From Anastrepha obliqua (Eukaryota; Arthropoda; Insecta; Diptera; Tephritidae), in NCBI RefSeq assembly GCF_027943255.1, contig NC_072893.1, positions 43,856,001 through 43,920,000 of the forward strand: a stretch of 64,000 nt of DNA, in the 5' to 3' direction. Made by a program: the position numbers and the translations under genes. Positions 57,066-64,000 of this stretch are shown piece by piece (positions within the stretch are counted from its first letter, which is position 1; each line of letters opens with the position of its first letter). A model generated the notes under the pieces. The model was not told where the DNA came from and made no database searches. It saw only the letters and a program-made list of their open reading frames with translations.

Positions 57066-57645
57066 AAGGGTGATCAGATTGGAGCTACTTTTTCCAATAG
57101 GTCACGCGGGACTACTGTCAAGTTAAATACATGAGGGTTTTCAGTATTCATTGTCATTTCATCATGGAAAGACTTACGCCTCAACAGCGTTTACAAATCC
57201 TAAAATTGTATATCCATTGAAAAAAACCGTTTGATGCGGCCTTTAGGATGGGGGAATCATTGGCCCATATTTCTTCAAAGACGCGACTGGCGCCAATGTA
57301 ACAGTGAATGGCGAACGCCGTCGCGCCTTAATAAGCGACTTTTTCACGCCGAAAATTGAAGCCCGTGATACAGCCCCGTTTTACTGCGTCGTCGTTTCCG
57401 TGAGCGATTTATCTCTCATCTCGGACCATGGCTTGGGTTTTTATTTGTGAAAAGATATGTAAATTCTAAAAGCTTTATGGATGAACCAGCTTCGATTGAG
57501 GCATTGGAAGCCAACATTACTTAAGTTGTTCACCGACCGAAGTCCTTGAGAGAGTCGCGAGTCATTCAAAATTGGTGTTCGCAGATGGCCGAATTACGGC
57601 GCGGTTGTGGTCAACATTTGAAAGGGATTATATTCTTGTCATAAA
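57066..57645 (+). pseudogene. Mariner relic with internal deletion
   Basis: Left end TA-flanked AAGGGTGATCAGATTGG. The transposase starts MERLTPQQRLQILKLY at 57164, then after a deletion GGIIGPYFFKDATGANVTVN and RRALISDFFTPKIEA, and after another loss PASIEALEANIT...WCSQMAELRRG and GQHLKGIIF. Segments are in the right order for the family. The part holding the first catalytic Asp and the second and third acidic residues are missing. The right end was not identified. Confidence 0.85.
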
Positions 57646-57649
57646 GTCC

Positions 57650-58070
57650 GTTGACTACCTGCGGCCCTGCTCCTGGAGAGGTGGGCTTCGCGTCAACTCA
57701 GTGAGCGATGGGCAAGTACACAACCGCGAAATCTTTCGAGTCACGAGTGGATCGGAGGCGCTCGAGCGAGCTCTGGATGTTAACAAAATCTACACTCTTG
57801 AATTTCGTGGGTGCCCCTACAGGACGTTGGCCGCGTATTACACATGCTATGATACTTCGAGTTCATTTTGCATCAGTTCCATGAAGGATGAGGTGGAACC
57901 ATCGCAACACCTTCTCCCTAACTGCTCTGCTTAAGCAGGCCTAGGATTTAAACATCTAGGCTCTTATCTCTTTGCCACGCGAGCTGATATAGTAAACATT
58001 GATGTTAAGAGACCCGATGAATTTCATCAGTAGTACGAAGCGGCCAACACCACCGTAAATCGCTCATCGT
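57650..58070 (+). pseudogene. RNase H LINE tail fragment
   Basis: Encodes CYDTSSSFCISSMKDEVEPS followed by QHLLPNCSA, a stop, then in another frame KHLGSYLFATRADIVNIDV. This is the Cys/His tail and C-terminus of an RNase H LINE; it resembles 48905-49440 and 23175-23440. Confidence 0.7.
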
Positions 58071-58534
58071 TCGGTTGTCTTCGCAAAACTATAAAAAATA
58101 CAAGCATTGATTGGAACTTCAAAACCCTTCAAAATCTTTGAAGTTTACTACCTGTTCGACCTAAATATGATCTGTGGTCGTCTTGCAACATCCAAATTAA
58201 TAGTATATCGTTACGGCAGCCGCTATGGCAGCAGTTTCGAAAGCAACATCCACAACAAAACCTTGGCTTTTTCTAATGCGGTGTCGCTATGCTGTCGGGC
58301 TGTAACATTCTTCGCATCATAGCGCAGCACAGCCTCAGTGCTTTCGTATTGCTTTGTTTTCCTTGTAGGAGCTTAAATTTTCCCAGCCAAAGTACAACCG
58401 AAGCAAATAAAATGAAAAACTGAAAGTAATTTCAAGCCAAGATTACTTGGCTGTATCGTACGAAGCTACGATATTAAACTAAATCACCACGAACGAGCAA
58501 GATCAGCATGGACGGGTTTGCTATTAGACTGGTC
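58071..58534. other. No supported gene
   Basis: ORF 58107-58322 is unrecognised; otherwise no features. Confidence 0.4.
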
Positions 58535-58930
58535 AGTGCAGTATCTTGGCCTTGTACTGGATGGCAAGCTTAACTGGGAAACGCATGATTTCGCAACCTT
58601 GCCCAAAGCAAGGGTGATTCTCATAATCTGCAAACGCCTAGCAGGAAAATCCTGGGGATGTAGCCCAAGAATCCTAAGATAGATGCAAATCATGATAATG
58701 AAGCCAATGTTAACAAATGGAGCTTGCTTGCTTGGGCATCGAGAGCCACTCTGTAGACAGTAGGCACACCGTTTAGCATGCCTGAGGATCACGGGAGTGA
58801 TGCCGGCTTGCCCTACAGCTGTGATGGAGGTGATGCTCGATCTGGAACCGTTTCATATAGCTATTTAGCAATCAGTCAAGCGTACTTCCCTGAATATTAC
58901 GAGGGAAGGCTTCGGTAAAGGAAAAGTGAT
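58535..58930 (+). pseudogene. R1-clade LINE RT C-terminus
   Basis: Encodes VQYLGLVLDGKLNWETH, CKRLAGKSWGCSPRILR, MIMKPMLTNGACLLG, then RLACLRITGVMPACPTAVME and VMLDLEPFHIAI. The YLG..LD.KLNW...LACL.ITGAM..CPTAA...L.L order is that of R1-type LINEs downstream of the catalytic box. In-frame stops present. Confidence 0.8.
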
Positions 58931-59260
58931 GTCAACTAAGAACATGGAATTGCTGAGTCTGCAGCTGCCACTTATAATATTCTTAACTAGATGTTCAATT
59001 TTCGTGGTCTTGAACTTTGCAAATGATTGTACTCCATATTCGACAAAACTTTCGTAGTTTATTAGTGACTAAGGAGAATTGCGCATTGTGTGAGAGCCAG
59101 ACTGTTTTTACTAGCTCATCTGTTTAGATGGATTTATTAGCTCTAAGACTTTCTGATATTTAAAAATACGATTCAATTTTACTATAAAAAAATATTAACC
59201 CTCAATCTTTTACTTCCAATTTTTTCTAATACTTGCCTTTCTTTTCTCATCTCTTTTCAG

Positions 59261-59301
59261 GTACGTGGAAGATTACTTTTCTTATTGCATTTCACAGAAT
59301 G
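59261..59301 (+). CDS. Candidate 41-base internal exon
   Basis: Preceded by a long polypyrimidine acceptor (CTCATCTCTTTTCAG) and followed by AATG|GTAAGAG. One frame is open and reads YVEDYFSYCISQN. A micro-exon this short cannot be identified from sequence alone. Confidence 0.25.
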
Positions 59302-59639
59302 GTAAGAGCTAATTTGTGTGCTATAGAAAAAGGGTGTTATTTGCTGGTATATTGCCAGTTAAGAGTCACTGTGTTTGTATCTTAAATGTGTTTAATATAT
59401 AGAGTAAAAAGCCTTGCAAGTTCGAGTGATTTTTTTTTAGCTATGTTAACTTTAGATTTCTTCTTTAGTAAGTTTCTCACTTACTGTATTTCGGAACTTT
59501 GGAACTTGGCAGTTACAGACATGCAACGCCCAAAAGTCTTTGCTAATTACTACCTGCGAACAATGCTTTGCAATGCTGTGCAGTAGCACCACCAACTAAA
59601 CTCCAATATAAACGGAAGTCCTGGGCACATTCTTAGAAA

Positions 59640-59835
59640 AGAATCACTGCAATTGGTTGGTATCCATAGGGAAACCGGCGATGAGGTAGACCTTTGCAGA
59701 CCTGGAGGAGCTTAGAAACGGAGATAAAGAAAACCAACAGAAGCTGGAAGGAGCTAAAGAAGGTTACGTCTGATAAAGGCGAATGGCGGAAGATTGGCGT
59801 GTCCCTTCGGTCTTTACTATAATATATTCGAAATG
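59640..59835 (+). pseudogene. RTE/Nimb-like LINE C-terminus
   Basis: One frame reads GRPLQTWRSLETEIKKTNRS and WKELKKVTSDKGEWRKI, typical of the extreme C-terminus of this LINE group. It precedes a second member in the same orientation. Confidence 0.6.
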
Positions 59836-59924
59836 ATTTTCATGTTAATTTTTCCCTCGTTAATTTTGTATAAAAATATAGTTTATACTACAATAAAAAC
59901 AACGTATTCTCAAGTAAATATAAA

Positions 59925-61040
59925 ACGTTATATGACATCGATTCCAGAAATTCTTCATCCCCACATCACCGTCTTCTGGAGCAATGAAAAGCTGCCTCCG
60001 TCCTGGGCAAAGGCATCACAGTGAAGCTGCCCAAGTAATTAATAACCCTACTTAACACAATCTACAAAATTGTAGCCGTAATCATACAAAGCAGGCTCAA
60101 AGATATCTCAACACTCCTTAAGAGACGACTGGTTTTCGCCCTCACCGAAGCTGTGTTGACCAAGCCATCACACTTCGGATTGAAGTAAAACAATCAGTTG
60201 AGTGACGCTACCTGCTCTAAATGCTGTTCGTAGACTTTAAGAAGGCGTTCGACACTATCAAACGACACACAATATGGCTGGCACTGAGTAGAAAGCGAGT
60301 TCCCGCCAAGATAATGCGCCTCATCAAAGCCCTCTACGAGAACTCCGCACTATCAGTGCTTCACAAAGGCGATATCAGCGATCCATTCACTACCAATGCA
60401 GGCGTAAGGCAAGGTTGTCCCTTGTCGACCCTTCTCTTCACCATCGTCCTTGATGACGTCATGAGTTTTACCAGACATCTTGAGGACCTGAACTTCGCCG
60501 GTGACATCGGCCTCCTCTTTCACAAACTCTCTGACATGAAAGCGAAGACGGACAAACTAGTCGCGCAGGCACGCACTGTCGGGCTGGAGGTCAACATCGC
60601 CAAGACGCAAGGCAGATATTGGTTGACGAATGCTCGGCGGAATTCGTTGAAAGCTTCTGCTACCTCTTTTGCATCATCGCGGCAGATGATGGAGCAGATG
60701 AAGATGTCAACTGCAGGCTAAACAAAGCAAGGAGGGCATTCGGGTGAATGCATACAGTATGGCAAATCTCCAGGCGCACTAAACTACGAATATTCGGCTC
60801 GTATGTAAAGTCAGCCTTGTTGTACGGAAGCGAAACATGGCTGGATCCTAACACCATCACACAGAAGCTCCAGTCCTTCATCAACAAATGCCTCCGCATC
60901 ATCTGCAGAATATTCTGGCCAAACAACATCAATAACGACGCACCTCGGAGATTAACGAACGAGGAACCCATTTTTCGGCAAATTAAATGCAGAAAGTGGC
61001 GATGGATAGGTCAGTTCTATGGCCAGGTACCCAGATGAGA
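59925..61040 (+). pseudogene. RTE/Nimb-like LINE reverse transcriptase
   Basis: Successive frames give TLLNTIYKIVAVIIQSRLKD (finger), MLFVDFKKAFDTIKRHTIWL (first catalytic Asp region), NAGVRQGCPLSTLLFTIVLD, and DLNFAGDIGLLFHKLSDM, in which the usual FADD reads FAGD, a lost catalytic residue. Then LNKARRAFG and LLYGSETWLDPNTITQKLQS, EEPIFRQIKCRKWRWIGQF. A long RT relic without endonuclease. Confidence 0.88.
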
Positions 61041-61204
61041 GTGATGTCTTTCAAGCGTGCCAAGGCATTCAAATCTTCTTTGTTTATAGGTGTCTTTAAA
61101 ACTAAGATGAAAAAAAATACTTCCGATAGTTGTTTTGAATGGCCTTTACTTATACTGCAACCTTCTCTTATCCCGTGAACTTCTACTTGAAATATTCTGA
61201 ATGA

Positions 61205-61727
61205 ATTGCGCTAACGAGAGAGAATTTACGATTTTTTATGGATGTTATTGATCTGGACAACGCTTATTATCAACAAGACGGCGCTACGTGCCACACAAGC
61301 AACGAAACCATTGATCTTTTACGGGAAACATTTTTCGGACCGGGTTATCTCTCGAAGAGGTGATCACAATTGGCCACCGATATCTTGTGATTTACCACCT
61401 TGTGACTGTTTTTTTTTTTTGGGGCGACGTGAAAGAGAAGGTCTACGCCAACAGCCCAGGGTCAATTCAAGACCTCAGAGATGGAGTTTGTGAGGCTATC
61501 GAGGACATAGAGCAGCCACTTTGCAATTCGGTTTTGGAAAATTTCATGAAAAGGATAAAGAATATTGTCCTGTAAGTGTGGTCGTGGTGGTCATTTGCCT
61601 GATGCTATTTTCCATTATTAACGGCATACCTTCCTCTTTATAATGAAATAAACATCCGATCATTTATATTAAAAAATAGATTTTTTCTTTGAATATTAAA
61701 ATAACACCTCTTAATAAATAACCCTTT
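61205..61727 (+). pseudogene. Mariner relic, 3' half
   Basis: Encodes DNAYYQQDGATCHTSNETID (second catalytic Asp in QDGA), LLRETFFG, then CDLPPCDCFFF (third position), VKEKVYANSPGSIQDLRDGV and QPLCNSVLENFMKRIKNIVL. Frameshifts near 61340 and 61405. The right end ATAACCCTT is followed by TA and mirrors the AAGGGT ends at 57066 and 11868. The 5' half is absent. Confidence 0.88.
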
Positions 61728-61733
61728 ACTTAA

Positions 61734-64000
61734 TATCTGTTGAAAGAGATGCCATTAAGATCTGGCTGCGGTCAAATGCAAACACTGCTAAAAAATATAC
61801 TCGAACTTGAAAGACCCTGCGCATGCTTTCATTCACGACTATGCGGGCACTGTGCATTTCTCAGCGTAAAATATTTAACCCTTTACGTCTAAGCTGTCCG
61901 CTTCTATGCATCTATTTTACATTTTAGTGCCTACACTCCCTAAAAAAGCTTCCCAACCCCCAAATTAGTATATTTAAAGCAAAATATATGCACCCTCACA
62001 TACACACATACATCTGTAAGAATACATTCAGTAAAATTATTACGTGATAACTGCATTTTTTCTCCATTTCTACTACCGCACGCACGTTGGTTTTGCGCGC
62101 AATCAAAAAACAAAACAAAAAAAAAAGGGAAACAAAAAAAAAAAAAAACAAAAAAAAAACAAAACACAATACATATATCCACATAATAACAACAATAAAA
62201 TCAAATTGATACCCATTAAGCAATGCCTGCCGGAGTAAGCGCTTACTTCAATGGCTTTTCAGTTACAGTGAGTGGTTACACTCCATGGACTGTCATCATT
62301 CTGCGTTTTGGTGCTGCTTCTACACCATCTACTTATACATATTTTCCAACTCTTTATCTTGCCACCCACCTTCCTGTCTTCCGCTTTTGAATGCCACCCT
62401 CATCCGTTCGTCTGCTGGTGTGACTCGACTACAAATATCCCATTTATATACTCCTTTTACCCAATTTATACGCCAAGTAGATGAACTAACAACAGCGTGT
62501 CAGATTGTGTGTGCGCGTTTTGTTGTAAGGATTTCTGCGCTTTTCCACGTTGCAATTTTTTATGAGCGTAATAAATCTAAGACACCATTGTACATATTAT
62601 ATTATCAATAAATACATACACACATACACACACACATACTGATGAACTTGTACGCTTTGATTATATGATCTCATACAGACTCTTCGCTGGTAGTGGCATG
62701 AAATGAATGCTTAGAACAATTTATAGTTTCCTTTCAAGTTTTAAAGCTAAGAAACCCGCAAAACAAATGAAGCACATCACAGCAGCCATAAGAAGTCGTA
62801 AAGGCGTAGAATGTTTTCTTTTAAGGAGCACAACGGCGCACAGTGGTTTTTGGGCAGGAGAAATTCGAAATAAGGAAACTATTTCCATAATTTTTTAAGC
62901 ATTTTTTCTGATTAGGTATTTGTAAGAAGGTTCCCAGGACTTATTTTCATTTTGTTTGTATGATATATGCCCTCGGGACAAGTCGTGGGAGTTGTGTTGC
63001 TGCTGGTAGTAGATAATTTATTTGGACGTGTTGTAAAATTTTTTTTTAGGAAACATTTTTTTTTTTTGTTTTTGTATAATAATTTGTTTGTTTTTGTATA
63101 GTATTTTTTTTTGTTTTTATATACTAATTTTTTTTTTTTTTTTTTTTTTTAGAAAGAAATTTGTTGTTTGTTCCAAATTTTGACATTTTTATTTTTTTCA
63201 TTTGGGAAAATCACTCAGATTTTTTTGTTGGTTGCTGTCATTTACAGCTGAGGCTATCATCAGTAACCCCTGGAAGTTTCCTAGTGGACTTCCGTTAACT
63301 TATATCCAAGTACGAACACCAAATTAGTGAAAATTCCGCGTATCTGCGAAGCTTCAATAGTTTTGCATATGGACTTCGAGGTTGTGTGGTAGCGCGTCGC
63401 TAGAGCTGTATTTTGCACTGATTTTCCACTGGTTCTCTGCATGGTGACACAATTTTTAGAGGTGTGCTATTTAGCAGACCGTTATTTAGCTCTGAGCGTA
63501 TTTGACGGAATCAGCTGATGGGCTTGCGTCACTTGGGGTGTGTTTACAAAAAAACCTGTGATTGTGTTGGTTATATGCGAAAAAAATCAACCAATGAAAC
63601 TTCGTTGCCAACTGAGCAACGACTGATTGGACGAGTGTGTAAATACATGCGAAATGATCGTGCAGAATTCGGCTGTCGAATCACCAGGTGACGTGGGAGT
63701 CGTAGTTCACCTCACAATTTTCTTTTTCATCATAGATTAATAGCAAACCTGGTAATCGATCATCATTGAGTTCGCTGTACATAGTTGAATATGACTTAAA
63801 AAATTAATGTAGAGTTTCACTATGAAACCTGCATGTATAGTACCTCTGAGATATTATTTTAAAAAATTAAACAAAAAAAAAAATTTAACAAAAAAGTGCA
63901 AGTTTTTCCCCAAAAAAATTTTAAATATGTTAAAAAGAACCGAAGATATTTCACTTATAGAAACTTTTTACGAAAATTTGTCAACATTGGAAAAATCTCA
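61734..64000. other. No supported gene; A and T tracts
   Basis: A-rich tract at 62104-62167, CA repeats near 62610-62635 and T-rich tracts at 63040-63155. Small ORFs show no protein features. Confidence 0.5.

Noticed and set aside
61860..61900. TTTAACCCTTTACG as a further piggyBac-type end
   Set aside because: No inverted partner was found nearby.

Overview
The window looks like gene-poor, AT-rich chromosomal DNA from a higher fly. A true fruit fly (Tephritidae) is my best guess, inferred from the mix of repeats: mariner, Tc1, LINE and CAA-tailed repeats with abundant GTAT and CA microsatellites. I cannot confirm the species. I see no complete host protein gene, no rRNA or tRNA gene and no CRISPR array. 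Nearly all coding potential belongs to decayed mobile elements. The few host candidates are short exon-like stretches with good splice signals (6069-6195 minus, 11529-11795 plus, 55009-55058 plus, 59261-59301 plus) and some unrecognised ORFs.

0-13.7 kb: LINE pieces (an RNase H LINE 3' end with a CCTAA tail, a decayed endonuclease interrupted by another LINE, a Jockey-clade 3' end), two tRNA-derived SINE copies, and a CAA-tailed dispersed repeat. A nested cluster at 7.1-10.6 kb holds a foldback element, a mariner relic, a TTAA-flanked MITE and a Transib-like MITE. The ends of that last element (8135-8908) look like V(D)J recombination signals with 12- and 23-bp spacers and a perfect 5-bp target duplication.

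16-28 kb: an RTE-like reverse transcriptase relic, two more TTAA-flanked MITEs, LINE endonuclease and RNase H pieces, and a broken ZMYM1-like hAT transposase gene. The hAT relic is split by a SINE and followed by a piggyBac-type MITE that carries a perfect 45-bp palindrome.

29-44 kb: three Tc1-like relics, an internally deleted mariner, a poly(A) retroposition with 20-bp duplications, and a nest in which a Tc1 element has received both a SINE (11-bp duplications) and a 5'-truncated I-clade LINE (perfect 11-bp duplications). A 2.05-kb Helitron follows, in which most of the Rep/helicase protein is deleted.

44-53.9 kb: a graveyard of RNase H-bearing and Jockey-like LINE fragments in both orientations, with a Ty3/gypsy pol fragment set inside one reverse transcriptase. 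54-64 kb: mostly anonymous AT-rich DNA, with two mariner relics, R1-clade pieces and an RTE/Nimb-like reverse transcriptase. The elements do not act together as a pathway; what they record is the order of insertions.
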